Origin: Bradyrhizobium diazoefficiens USDA 110
GTDB taxonomy: Bacteria > Pseudomonadota > Alphaproteobacteria > Rhizobiales > Xanthobacteraceae
Length of the DNA stretch: 64,000 nt
Assembly: GCF_000011365.1 (NCBI RefSeq)
Contig: NC_004463.1
Span: 8,914,001-8,978,000, forward strand
Reading direction: 5' to 3'
Positions 1-10,701 of this stretch are shown piece by piece. A program made the position numbers and the translations under genes. The notes below the pieces were generated by a model. It made no database searches and had not been told where the DNA came from. It saw only the letters and a program-made list of their open reading frames with translations. The first letter of the stretch is position 1. The number at the start of each line of letters is the position of its first letter.

Positions 1-333
1 ATCAAGGACGCCAATTATCCCTGGCTGTTGCTGGTGCCGCGGCGCCCCGATGCGGTCGAGATCATCGATCTCGACGAAGTGCAGCAGGCGCAGCTGATGA
101 CCGAGATCTCCCGCGTCTCGCGCGCGCTGAAGGAGATCACCAAATGCGACAAGCTCAATATCGCGGCGCTCGGCAACCTCGTGCCGCAGCTTCACGTCCA
201 CATCATCGCCCGCCGCACCGGTGACGCCGCCTGGCCGCGGCCGGTCTGGGGCGTGATGCAGCCCTTGGCGCATGACGCCACAGAGGTGCAGAATTTCATC
301 AGCGCGCTTCGCCGAAAAATCTGGTTGGGTTGA
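1..333 (+). CDS. HIT-family hydrolase, 5'-truncated by the window edge
   Basis: The reading frame is open from base 1 to the TGA at 331-333, so the true start lies upstream. The motif QLHVHIIAR aligns with the HIT signature (His-x-His-x-His): the first His is replaced by Gln, while the middle (nucleophile) and last His are kept. The following AAWPRPVWG matches the proteobacterial branch of small HIT proteins often annotated as diadenosine tetraphosphate hydrolases. HIT enzymes form a nucleotidyl-histidine intermediate and act on nucleotides in the cytoplasm. The substrate cannot be read from sequence. nudC, another nucleotide hydrolase, starts 11 bases after the stop, so the two are probably co-transcribed. 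Confidence 0.85.
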   Translation: MKDANYPWLLLVPRRPDAVEIIDLDEVQQAQLMTEISRVSRALKEITKCDKLNIAALGNLVPQLHVHIIARRTGDAAWPRPVWGVMQPLAHDATEVQNFISALRRKIWLG

Positions 334-344
334 AAGAACAAGAA

Positions 345-1289
345 ATGTCAGCATTCGACGCATTTCCGCTGGGACAGCCGGCCTTCGTCACCAACATCCT
401 CGACCGCGCCGCGCATCTGCGCCGCGACGACGAAAAGCTGTTCGCGCTGGAGCAGAAGCCGTCCTCGCGCGCCTATGTCGTCCACCGCGACTCGCTGCTG
501 GTGAAGCGCGAAGGCGAAAACGTGCGCGCGCTGCTGGGAATCGACGAGGCGCTGAAATGCGGCGCCAATCCCGGCACGATCTTCTTAGGCTTACGCGACG
601 GCGCCGCTGTGTTCGGCATGGGCCTGTCGCAGGCCGCCGCCGAGAAGCTGGTCGGCCGCGAGGACTACAGCCTCACCGAGCTGCGCGGCATGGCCATGCA
701 GGGCGCGATTCCCCCCGACGAGCTTTCGGCGATCGCGATGGCGAAGTCGATGGTGAGCTGGCACCAGCGCCACGGCTATTGCGCCAATTGCGGCACGCGC
801 AGCGCGATGAAGGAAGGCGGCTGGAAGCGCGATTGCCCTGCCTGCAAGGCCGAGCATTTTCCGCGCACCGATCCGGTCGTGATCATGCTGGTCGCCTCCG
901 GAGAAAAATGCCTGCTCGGCCGCCAGAAGCAGTTTCCGCCGGGCATGTTTTCCTGCCTCGCCGGCTTCGTCGAGGCCGCCGAGACCATCGAGGACGCGGT
1001 GCGCCGGGAGATCCTCGAAGAATCCGGGATCCGCTGCACCGACGTGCAGTATTACATGACGCAGCCGTGGCCCTACCCGTCGTCGCTGATGATCGGCTGC
1101 AGCGCGCGGGCGCTGAACGAGGACATTGTCGTCGATCATTCAGAGCTGGAGGATGCGCGCTGGTTCACGCGCGAGGAGGCGGCGCTGATGCTGACGCGGA
1201 CGCATCCCGACGGGCTCGCCGGCCCGCATCCCTTCGCCATCGCCCATCACCTGCTCGGCCGCTGGGTGCACGACAAGAGCGGCGCTTGA
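345..1289 (+). CDS. nudC: NAD(H) pyrophosphatase NudC
   Basis: Nudix hydrolase that cleaves NAD(H) to NMN(H) and AMP; E. coli NudC also removes NAD caps from RNA. All hallmarks are present in the 314-residue product: a zinc ribbon with C146-x2-C149 and C164-x2-C167, a Nudix box starting at G207 (GFVEAAETIE followed by REILEESG), and the NudC-specific motif QPWPYPSS at about residue 240. ATG at 345 is preferred over an in-frame TTG at 330 that would overlap the end of the HIT gene. It lies directly downstream of that gene and upstream of a sugar kinase on the same strand, suggesting a small cytoplasmic nucleotide/sugar housekeeping operon. Confidence 0.95.
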   Translation: MSAFDAFPLGQPAFVTNILDRAAHLRRDDEKLFALEQKPSSRAYVVHRDSLLVKREGENVRALLGIDEALKCGANPGTIFLGLRDGAAVFGMGLSQAAAEKLVGREDYSLTELRGMAMQGAIPPDELSAIAMAKSMVSWHQRHGYCANCGTRSAMKEGGWKRDCPACKAEHFPRTDPVVIMLVASGEKCLLGRQKQFPPGMFSCLAGFVEAAETIEDAVRREILEESGIRCTDVQYYMTQPWPYPSSLMIGCSARALNEDIVVDHSELEDARWFTREEAALMLTRTHPDGLAGPHPFAIAHHLLGRWVHDKSGA

Positions 1290-1302
1290 GCTGAGGCCGG
1301 TG

Positions 1303-2250
1303 ATGGCCGGGATTGCGCCGCGCATCCTCTGCATCGGCATTCCCGTGCGCGACCTGACCTTTCGCGTCGAGGCCGTGCCCGCACGCGGCAGCAAGGCGAA
1401 TGCCACGCATCTTGCCGAGATCTGCGGCGGCAACGCGCTCAATGCCGCGATCGCGATGGCACGGCTTGGCGGCCGCGTCTCGTTCGCAGGTCCCATGGGC
1501 GATGCCCGGGAGACGTCGAGCGGCTTCATTCTCGAACGGATGGCGCAGGAAGGCATCGACACCGGCCATATCGTGCGCATGCCTGATGTGACCACGCCCG
1601 TCTCCGCGATCATGATCGAGCCCTCCGGCGAGCGGACACTCACGATCTATCGCGATCCCGGCCTGTGGAGCGTGAAGCTGCCGGACGCTGACGTCCTGCT
1701 CGCCGATTGTCGGGCGGTCCTCGTCGAAAGCCGCTGTGCAGGGTTCGCGACCTCCCTCTGCGCCGAGGCGCGCCGGCGCGGCATACCTGTCATCGTCGGC
1801 GTCGACCGCGCGATGTCTTTGCAGGACGGCCTGCTCACGGCGGCCTCGCATCTTCTGTTCGCCAGCGAACAGGTGCAGGAGACTGCCGGCATCGCCGCCG
1901 ACGGCGAGGCATTGCGGCACCTGGCGAAGCTGACGCCGGCCTTTCTCGCCGCCACACGCGGTCCCCTCGGTACGATCTGGCTGAACGATGCAGGCGAGCT
2001 TGAGGAGACACCGGCCTTCCCGGTTCATGCGGTCGATACGCTTGGCGCCGGCGACGTCTTCCATGGTGCCTTCACGCTTCGCCTGGCCGAGGGTGCGGTG
2101 GTACGGGAGGCGCTGCGATTCGCCGCGGCTGCCGCAGCGCTGAAATGTACCCGCCATGGTGGCGGCCTGGCTGCCCCGCAACGCGTTGAAGTTGAAAGGC
2201 TTTTAGACGGACCGCCAGCGAGGGCGCCGGGCGGGTCGCCAAGATTATAG
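1303..2250 (+). CDS. PfkB/ribokinase-family carbohydrate kinase
   Basis: Cytoplasmic sugar kinase of the ribokinase fold. The N-terminal substrate-side signature with GGN at residues 42-44 (CGGNALNAAIAMARLGG) and the C-terminal PfkB signature DTLGAGD at 245-251 are intact; D251 is the catalytic base and GAG forms the anion hole. The length, 315 residues, is normal. The specific substrate (ribose, fructose, 2-keto-3-deoxygluconate, adenosine) cannot be assigned. The start is ATG 1303, preceded by GAGG at 1293-1296; a GTG sits immediately before it at 1300. The gap from nudC is only 13 bases, so it probably belongs to the same transcript. Confidence 0.88.
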   Translation: MAGIAPRILCIGIPVRDLTFRVEAVPARGSKANATHLAEICGGNALNAAIAMARLGGRVSFAGPMGDARETSSGFILERMAQEGIDTGHIVRMPDVTTPVSAIMIEPSGERTLTIYRDPGLWSVKLPDADVLLADCRAVLVESRCAGFATSLCAEARRRGIPVIVGVDRAMSLQDGLLTAASHLLFASEQVQETAGIAADGEALRHLAKLTPAFLAATRGPLGTIWLNDAGELEETPAFPVHAVDTLGAGDVFHGAFTLRLAEGAVVREALRFAAAAAALKCTRHGGGLAAPQRVEVERLLDGPPARAPGGSPRL

Positions 2251-2294
2251 GCTTGTCGTGGAAGGATTTTCTCTATATCAGGGAAATCGACCCC

Positions 2295-2300
2295 TATAAT
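2295..2300 (+). promoter_or_regulatory. Possible -10 element for the Lrp-type gene
   Basis: A perfect TATAAT lies 17 bases upstream of the ATG of the Lrp/AsnC gene in an AT-richer stretch between two GC-rich genes. No convincing -35 hexamer is seen 16-18 bases upstream, so this is a weak call. If used, the leader would be only about ten bases. Confidence 0.3.
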
Positions 2301-2317
2301 GAAACAAAGTTCTTCAA

Positions 2318-2827
2318 ATGACTGACCTCGCCGTCCAGATCCCCGAGACCAGCCGCCGCCTCGACGCCATCGACCGCAAGATTCTGATGGTACTCCAGGA
2401 GGATGCCTCCCTGTCCGTCGCCGAGATCGGCGATCGTGTCGGCCTGTCCTCGACCCCCTGCTGGAAACGCATCCAGCGGCTGGAGGCCGACGGGGTGATC
2501 CTGAAACGGGTCGCCCTCGTCGACCAGAACAAGATCGGGCTCGGCATCTCCGTGTTCGTCTCGGTCGAGAGCTCAGATCATTCCGACGCCTGGCTCAAGA
2601 AGTTCGCCGAGGCCGTCAGCGCCATGCCCGAGGTGATGGAGTTCTACCGGATGGCCGGCGACGTCGACTACATGCTGCGCGTCGTGGTCGCGGACATGCA
2701 GGCCTATGACGTGTTCTACAAGAAGCTGATCAGCGCCGTGCCGCTGAAGAACGTCACCTCGCGCTTCGCGATGGAGAAGATCAAGTCGGTCACCGCGCTG
2801 CCGATTCCGGCGGTGGTGGCGGCTTAG
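2318..2827 (+). CDS. Lrp/AsnC-family transcriptional regulator
   Basis: A 169-residue protein with the classical two-domain layout: a winged helix-turn-helix beginning with RRLDAIDRKILMVLQ (about residues 13-27; VGLSSTPCWKRIQRLE is the recognition helix) and an AsnC ligand-binding/RAM domain (about 78-155, containing YRMAGDVDYMLRVVV). Family members assemble into octamers and respond to amino acids. The target is unknown; such genes often control a divergent neighbour, but here the neighbours are a kinase on the same strand and a convergent mutase, so nothing local points to a target. Confidence 0.92.
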   Translation: MTDLAVQIPETSRRLDAIDRKILMVLQEDASLSVAEIGDRVGLSSTPCWKRIQRLEADGVILKRVALVDQNKIGLGISVFVSVESSDHSDAWLKKFAEAVSAMPEVMEFYRMAGDVDYMLRVVVADMQAYDVFYKKLISAVPLKNVTSRFAMEKIKSVTALPIPAVVAA

Positions 2828-2845
2828 AGCTCACCACACGAAAAG

Positions 2846-2948
2846 TGTCATCGCCCGGCTTGACCGGGCGATCCAGTACTCCGAGACGCCTGCGATTGAA
2901 CCGGGAGGCCGCGGCGTACTGGATGCCCCGCCTGCGCGGGGCATGACG
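2846..2948. repeat. Intergenic palindromic repeat, family A copy 1
   Basis: About 100 bases between the convergent Lrp and mutase genes, made of a small hairpin (CGCCCGG...CCGGGCG), a core shared with the copy at 10499-10601 (CCAGTAC...GCGGCGTACTGGAT) and a terminal hairpin CCCCGCC...GCGGGG ending in ATGAC. It may act as a transcription barrier between convergent genes. Confidence 0.8.
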
Positions 2949-2975
2949 CAGTGCATGTGGTGATACCGGCCCCTC

Positions 2976-4475
2976 TCAGATCGTCTGATTGTACGCGCCG
3001 ACTTCGGGATGCGTGCGCAGCACGCTGTTCACCATCTCGAACATGTCGTGCATGCGCTGCTCGGAGACCGGGCTCTCGACCACGACCACGAGCTCGGGCT
3101 TGTTGGAGGAGGCACGCATCAGGCCCCAGCTGCCGTCTTCCACCGTGACGCGCACGCCGTTGACGGTGACGAGATCGCGGATCGCCTGGCCGCCGATCTT
3201 GGCACCCTTGGCCTGCAAGCCTTCGAAATGCTTCACCACGGCGTCGATGACGCCGTATTTGACCTCGTCGGCGCAATGCGGCGACATGGTCGGCGACGAC
3301 CAGGTTTTTGGCAGCGCGTTCTTCAGGTCGGCCATCGACTTGCCGGGGGCGCGGTCGAGCATATCGCAGATCGCAATCGCCGAGACCAGGCCGTCGTCAT
3401 AGCCGCGTCCATACGGCTTGTTGAAGAAGAAGTGGCCCGACTTCTCGAAGCCGGCGAGCGCACCCGTCTCGTGGGTGCGGCGCTTCATGTAGGAATGGCC
3501 GGTCTTCCAATAGGTGGTCTTGGCGCCCTGCTTCTGCAACACCGGATCGGTGATGAAGAGGCCGGTCGATTTCACGTCGACGATGAACTGCGCGTCCTTG
3601 TGGATCGCCGACATGTCGCGCGCCAACATCACGCCGACCTTGTCGGCGAAGATTTCCTCGCCGGTGTTGTCGACGACGCCGCAGCGGTCGCCGTCACCGT
3701 CGAAGCCGAGGCCGACATCGGCCTTGTGCTGCAGCACCGCGTCGCGGATCGCGTGCAGCATCTCCATGTCTTCAGGATTCGGATTGTATTTCGGGAACGT
3801 GTGGTCGAGCTCGGTGTCGAGCGGGATCACCTCGCAGCCGATCGCCTCCAGCACCTGCGGCGCGAATGCGCCCGCGGTGCCGTTGCCGCAGGCCGCGACG
3901 ACCTTGAGCTTGCGCGTCAGCTTCGGACGGCTGGTGAGATCGGCGATGTAGCGCGCCGGATAATTCTCGTGGAATTGATAGGAGCCGCCGACCTTGTTCT
4001 TGAAATCGGCGTTGAGCACGATCTCCTTGAGCCGCGTCATCTCGTCCGGGCCGAAGGTCAGCGGGCGGTTGGCGCCCATCTTCACGCCGGTCCAGCCATT
4101 GTCGTTGTGCGAGGCCGTGACCATCGCGCAGCAGGGCACGTCGAGATCGAACTGCGCGAAATAGGCCATCGGCGTCACCGCGAGCCCGATGTCGTGCACC
4201 TTGCACCCCGCCGCCATCAGGCCGGAGATCAGCGCATATTTGATCGAGGCGGAATAGCCGCGGAAGTCATGGCCGGTGACGATCTCCTGCTTGACGCCGA
4301 GTTCCGCGATCAGTGCGCCCAGCCCCATGCCGAGCGCCTGGATCCCCATCAGGTTGATTTCCTTCTGGAACAGCCAGCGCGCGTCGTATTCGCGAAAACC
4401 CGTAGGTTTCACCATCGGCTCGGATTCGAAGGCGTAGGTGTTGGGCAACAAGACGGATTTCGGCTTGGGAAACAT
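2976..4475 (-). CDS. Phosphomannomutase/phosphoglucomutase
   Basis: Alpha-D-phosphohexomutase, 499 residues, interconverting the 1- and 6-phosphates of mannose/glucose to feed nucleotide-sugar and exopolysaccharide synthesis. The catalytic phosphoserine loop TASHN has S122, the metal loop is DGDGDR with D259, D261 and D263, the sugar-specificity loop is FEKSGH (343-348), and the phosphate-binding loop is RASSNKP (454-460). All four domains are therefore complete. UDP-glucose dehydrogenase lies a few genes away on the same strand, consistent with a surface-polysaccharide role, although they are not in one operon. Which sugar is preferred is not decidable from motifs. Confidence 0.93.
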   Translation of the reverse strand: MFPKPKSVLLPNTYAFESEPMVKPTGFREYDARWLFQKEINLMGIQALGMGLGALIAELGVKQEIVTGHDFRGYSASIKYALISGLMAAGCKVHDIGLAVTPMAYFAQFDLDVPCCAMVTASHNDNGWTGVKMGANRPLTFGPDEMTRLKEIVLNADFKNKVGGSYQFHENYPARYIADLTSRPKLTRKLKVVAACGNGTAGAFAPQVLEAIGCEVIPLDTELDHTFPKYNPNPEDMEMLHAIRDAVLQHKADVGLGFDGDGDRCGVVDNTGEEIFADKVGVMLARDMSAIHKDAQFIVDVKSTGLFITDPVLQKQGAKTTYWKTGHSYMKRRTHETGALAGFEKSGHFFFNKPYGRGYDDGLVSAIAICDMLDRAPGKSMADLKNALPKTWSSPTMSPHCADEVKYGVIDAVVKHFEGLQAKGAKIGGQAIRDLVTVNGVRVTVEDGSWGLMRASSNKPELVVVVESPVSEQRMHDMFEMVNSVLRTHPEVGAYNQTI

Positions 4476-4668
4476 TGAGACGGTCTCGTGAAAAGGGGGG
4501 CAGGATTTGATGCAGCCTTAGCGAATGCCAGGCCGCAGCGGAAGGCGGGAATGGCAGCTTGTGGCTTATAATTGCGGCAGTTTAGCAACGGGGGAAATCT
4601 GACCGCGAGAGCGGTCGAAACAACGACGCTTTTTGAAATATACGGTCGCAGGAGCCTTTGGGAGGCTT

Positions 4669-5181
4669 CTACTGCTCCAGCACCATCTGCCCGTTGGCGT
4701 ACTCGAAACGCTTCAGGCGGGACAGGAAGGAGAGGCCGAGCAGGTTTTCCGACAGCGCCTCGTCCGGCAACACCATGGCGTCGACGTCGCGCACGACGAG
4801 GCCGCCGACCTCCAGCATGGCGATGCGGGTGCGCGCGGCCTTGATGGTGCCGTTGGCGGTGGAGACGGTGGCGTTGTACTCGCCGCGCGAGGGACGCAGG
4901 CCGAAGCGGGCGGCCGAGGTCTCGTTCAGCGCAACGACGGAGGCGCCGGTGTCGACCATGAAGCCGATGCGCTGGCCCTCGATCCGGCCCTCGGTCTGGA
5001 AATGGCCACGGCCGTCGCGGCCAATGGCGAGGCTGCGGCCACCGGCCGGCGCCGTGGTTGCGACCGCGACCGTCGTGCGCGGCGCTGACGTGGCGGAAGC
5101 GGAGCTCATCCTGTCCGCCATCTGCGCCATGAAGGTGCCGAGGCCGATCATGATGGCCGCGAGGATCATTATGTTACGCAT
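4669..5181 (-). CDS. Membrane-anchored retropepsin-like aspartic protease (TIGR02281 type)
   Basis: A 170-residue protein with an N-terminal membrane segment (MRNIMILAAIMIGLG) and a low-complexity Ala/Thr linker, followed by one aspartic protease domain with the active-site motif FMVDTGAS (D77, T78, G79). A single DTG motif means it should act as a dimer, probably in the periplasm. Homologues of this clan AA family are widespread in Rhizobiales but their substrates are unknown. ATG 5181 is used; a GTG lies one codon upstream. Confidence 0.85.
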   Translation of the reverse strand: MRNIMILAAIMIGLGTFMAQMADRMSSASATSAPRTTVAVATTAPAGGRSLAIGRDGRGHFQTEGRIEGQRIGFMVDTGASVVALNETSAARFGLRPSRGEYNATVSTANGTIKAARTRIAMLEVGGLVVRDVDAMVLPDEALSENLLGLSFLSRLKRFEYANGQMVLEQ

Positions 5182-5310
5182 CACACCACTTCCGAGCCGG
5201 AAAGCTCGATTTCACCACGCGACACGACCGTCCGCGAGCGACGCCGCGGCCGGGCCAGTGCCATTTTGACGAAAAGGATGAGCGGACGGTTAATACGGGT
5301 TCGTGATTTC

Positions 5311-7785
<2,475 letters not shown>

Positions 7786-7797
7786 AGGTCTCGGTCC

Positions 7798-7893
7798 GTC
7801 ATCACCCGCGAAGGCGGGTGATCCAGTAAACTCAGGTCCCAATCATCACGAAGATCGGGGTTACTGGATACCCCGCCTTCGCGGGGTATGACA
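7798..7893. repeat. Intergenic palindromic repeat, family A-like copy
   Basis: Two hairpins (ATCACCCGC..GCGGGTGAT and ACCCCGCC..GCGGGGT) joined by a short core with CCAGTAA and TTACTGGAT as inverted arms. It separates ugd from hrpB, both transcribed leftward. Its edge reaches into the longest possible hrpB reading frame. Confidence 0.8.
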
Positions 7894-7907
7894 ATCGTGT
7901 GTCGCTA

Positions 7908-9224
7908 TCAGCCCTGCGCCGACGGACGGCCGACGCTCTCGTAGGTGAAGCCGGCGGCGCGCATGTCTTCGGGGCTGTAGATGTTGCGGAGGTCGACGAC
8001 GACGGGCTGCGCCATGACACTCTTCAGCCGGTCGAGATCGAGGCCGCGGAACTGCACCCATTCGGTGACGACAACCAGCGCATCGGCGCCTTGCGCACAG
8101 GAATAGGCGTCCTCGCAATAGGTGATGCTGGGCAGCTCACTCTTCGCCTGCTCCATGCCGACGGGATCGAAGGCCTTCACCTTGGCGCCCATGTCGATCA
8201 GGCCGGTCACCAGCGGGATCGACGGCGCATCGCGCATATCGTCGGTGTCGGGCTTGAAGGTGAGGCCGAGCACGGCGATGGTCTTGCCGCGCAGCGAGCC
8301 GCCAAGCGCCTGGCTGACCTTGCGCGCCATCGCGCGCTTGCGGTTCTCGTTGACGGCCAGCACGGATTCGACGATGCGCAAGGACACGTCGTAGTCCTGC
8401 GCGATCTTGATCAGCGCCTTGGTGTCCTTCGGGAAGCACGAGCCGCCGAAGCCGGGACCTGCATGCAGGAACTTGGTGCCGATGCGGTTGTCCAGGCCAA
8501 TGCCGCGCGCGACCTCCTGCACGTTGGCCCCGACCTTTTCGGAAAGGTCCGCGATCTCGTTGATGAAGGTGATCTTGGTCGCGAGGAACGCGTTGGCAGC
8601 GTATTTGATCATCTCGGCGGTGCGGCGCGCCGTGAACATCAGCGGCGCCTGGTTCAGCGACAGCGGGCGATAGATGTCGCCCATCACCTTGCGGGCGCGC
8701 TCGTCGGAGGTGCCGACCACGACGCGGTCCGGGAACTTGAAGTCGCGGATCGCCGCGCCCTCGCGCAGGAATTCGGGGTTGGAGGCGACGACGACGTCGG
8801 CGTTGGGATTGGTTTCGCGGATGATGCGCTCGACCTCGTCGCCGGTGCCGACCGGCACGGTCGACTTGGTCACCACGACGGTGAAGCCCGACAGCGACTG
8901 CGCGATCTCTTTCGCGGCGGCGTAGACGTAGGACAGATCGGCGTGGCCGTCACCGCGGCGCGACGGCGTGCCGACCGCGATGAAGACGGCATCGGCGTCC
9001 GCGACCGGCTTCGACAGGTCGGTGGTGAAGTCGAGCCGCTTGGCCTTGACGTTGGTCGCGACCAGCTCGTCGAGCCCGGGCTCGTAGATCGGGATCTCGC
9101 CGCGATGGAGCGCCGCGATCTTCTTCTCGTCCTTGTCGACGCAGGTGACGTCGTGACCGAAATCCGCAAAGCAGGCCCCGGACACCAGTCCCACATAGCC
9201 CGTTCCGATCATCGCGATTCGCAT
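7908..9224 (-). CDS. ugd: UDP-glucose 6-dehydrogenase
   Basis: Oxidises UDP-glucose to UDP-glucuronate with two NAD+, providing the precursor for acidic polysaccharides and glucuronosyl lipids. The 438-residue product has an N-terminal Rossmann fold (MRIAMIGTGYVGLVSG), the helix with VTKSTVPVGTGDEV, substrate-binding NPEFLREGAAIRDF, and the catalytic cysteine C263 in GPGFGGSCFPKD. Length and motifs are those of bacterial UGDs. A 190-base divergent gap separates it from the acyltransferase gene, leaving room for promoters on both sides. Its product could supply the GT4 enzyme at 50.3 kb if that enzyme makes glucuronosyl-diacylglycerol (inference). Confidence 0.95.
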   Translation of the reverse strand: MRIAMIGTGYVGLVSGACFADFGHDVTCVDKDEKKIAALHRGEIPIYEPGLDELVATNVKAKRLDFTTDLSKPVADADAVFIAVGTPSRRGDGHADLSYVYAAAKEIAQSLSGFTVVVTKSTVPVGTGDEVERIIRETNPNADVVVASNPEFLREGAAIRDFKFPDRVVVGTSDERARKVMGDIYRPLSLNQAPLMFTARRTAEMIKYAANAFLATKITFINEIADLSEKVGANVQEVARGIGLDNRIGTKFLHAGPGFGGSCFPKDTKALIKIAQDYDVSLRIVESVLAVNENRKRAMARKVSQALGGSLRGKTIAVLGLTFKPDTDDMRDAPSIPLVTGLIDMGAKVKAFDPVGMEQAKSELPSITYCEDAYSCAQGADALVVVTEWVQFRGLDLDRLKSVMAQPVVVDLRNIYSPEDMRAAGFTYESVGRPSAQG

Positions 9225-9417
9225 GAGAAACCCTGTCTTGGCTTGGTTAACGAAACCCCAATGCGGGGCGGTTTAGCATTTTCCCGATGGAAGGGAACAG
9301 TCTGCGAGCAAAAACCGGCACGCGAATTGAACCGGTAAAGAAGTCGTAAGCCGCAAGGCCCCACACTGCATCACGCCCGCACAGAGCCGGGTGGAACACG
9401 CCTCGAAACGGGACACC

Positions 9418-10485
9418 ATGGCACCATCAGGCACAATCCCTGGGAACGGGGGCGTTAACGCCCCTTCTGCCGCACGTGTCGACTGGGTCGACTATGCCAA
9501 GGGCATCTGCATCGTCATGGTCGTGATGATGCATTCGGTGCTTGGGGTCGAGCTCGCCGCGGGCGAGACCGGTTTCATGCATGTCGCCGTGGCCTTCGCA
9601 AAGCCGTTCCGGATGCCGGATTTCTTCCTGATTTCGGGCCTGTTCCTGTCATTGGTGATCGACCGCGACTGGCGAACCTATCTCGACCGCAAGGTGGTGC
9701 ATTTCGCCTATTTCTATGTCGTCTGGGTGACAATCCAGTTCGGCTTCAAGGCGCCCGCCTTCGCGGCGGAGACGAGCTGGCGCGAGGTCGGCCTCTTGTA
9801 TCTCGAATCCTTCATCGAGCCGTTCGGCACGCTCTGGTTCATCTACCTGCTGCCGGTCTTCTTCGTCGTCACAAAGCTGACACGGCGCGTCCCGCCGCTC
9901 GCGATCTGGCTCATCGCCGCGGCGCTGGAGACGGCGCGCATCGCGACCGGCTGGACCGCGATCGACGAGTTCTGCGCGCGCTTCGTCTATTTCTATTCGG
10001 GCTATCTGTTCGCGCCGTACGTGTTCGCGCTGTCGGATCGCGCGCGCAGCCATCCTGGGCCTGCACTCGCAGCGCTCGCGACCTGGGCGCTGATCAATGC
10101 CGGCCTCGTCGCGTATGGGGCCAGCGAATGGAAGGTCGTCTCACTCGTGCTCGGCTTTGCAGGGGCCTGCGCCATCATCACCATGGGCACGCTGCTCGCG
10201 CGCGCGCAGTGGCTGAACTTCTTCCGCTTCTGCGGCGAGCACTCGATCGTGATCTATCTCGCCTTCTTCCTGCCGATGGCGGCAACGCGCACGCTGCTGC
10301 TGCGCACCGGCGTCATTCCTGATATCGGCACGGTGTCGCTGATCGTCACCATCGCCGGCGTGCTTGGATCGCTCGCGATCTGGCAGGCCGCCCTGCGGCT
10401 CGGTGCCGATTTCCTGTTCGAACGGCCGGATGCGTTCTGGATCGCGCCGAAGAAGGCGGGCGTGCGGTTGCAGGCGGCGGAGTAG
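9418..10485 (+). CDS. Acyltransferase-3 family integral membrane protein
   Basis: A polytopic protein of about 355 residues with some ten hydrophobic segments. The first helix begins with the family hallmark VDYAKGICIVMVVMMHS (His in the first membrane helix), followed by FRMPDFFLISGLFLS, where acyltransferase-3/OafA-type proteins have their conserved Arg/Ser region. Members transfer acetyl, succinyl or other acyl groups to periplasmic sugars of LPS, exopolysaccharide or glucans. The acceptor is unknown. ATG 9418 is chosen; an in-frame GTG at 9391 would add nine residues. Confidence 0.82.
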   Translation: MAPSGTIPGNGGVNAPSAARVDWVDYAKGICIVMVVMMHSVLGVELAAGETGFMHVAVAFAKPFRMPDFFLISGLFLSLVIDRDWRTYLDRKVVHFAYFYVVWVTIQFGFKAPAFAAETSWREVGLLYLESFIEPFGTLWFIYLLPVFFVVTKLTRRVPPLAIWLIAAALETARIATGWTAIDEFCARFVYFYSGYLFAPYVFALSDRARSHPGPALAALATWALINAGLVAYGASEWKVVSLVLGFAGACAIITMGTLLARAQWLNFFRFCGEHSIVIYLAFFLPMAATRTLLLRTGVIPDIGTVSLIVTIAGVLGSLAIWQAALRLGADFLFERPDAFWIAPKKAGVRLQAAE

Positions 10486-10498
10486 CTGCACTCTCGGT

Positions 10499-10601
10499 GT
10501 CGTCGCCCGGCTCGACCGGGCGTCCCAGTACGCCGGGACGCCAGTGATTGAGCCGAGAAGCCGCGGCGTACTGGATTCCCCGCCTTCGCGGGGAATGACA
10601 G
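10499..10601. repeat. Intergenic palindromic repeat, family A copy 2
   Basis: Same organisation and about 80% the same sequence as the copy at 2846-2948, in the same orientation: CGCCCGG hairpin, core with CCAGTAC and GTACTGGAT, then a CCCCGCCTTCGCGGGG hairpin ending in AATGACAG. It sits between the acyltransferase gene and polA. Confidence 0.85.
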
Positions 10602-10701
10602 TGGGGATGCGAGGAATGACAGCGGGGGATAGTCGCGCCGTCAGCCCAAAAATCCCCCTCCAAAGGCTGTCAAAGCCCGCAAAAATTCATACATTGCGGC
10701 C

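Noticed and set aside
3009..4478. A 489-codon open frame opposite the phosphohexomutase gene
   Set aside because: The mutase on the other strand has all catalytic motifs; the antisense product has none and is a GC-skew artefact.
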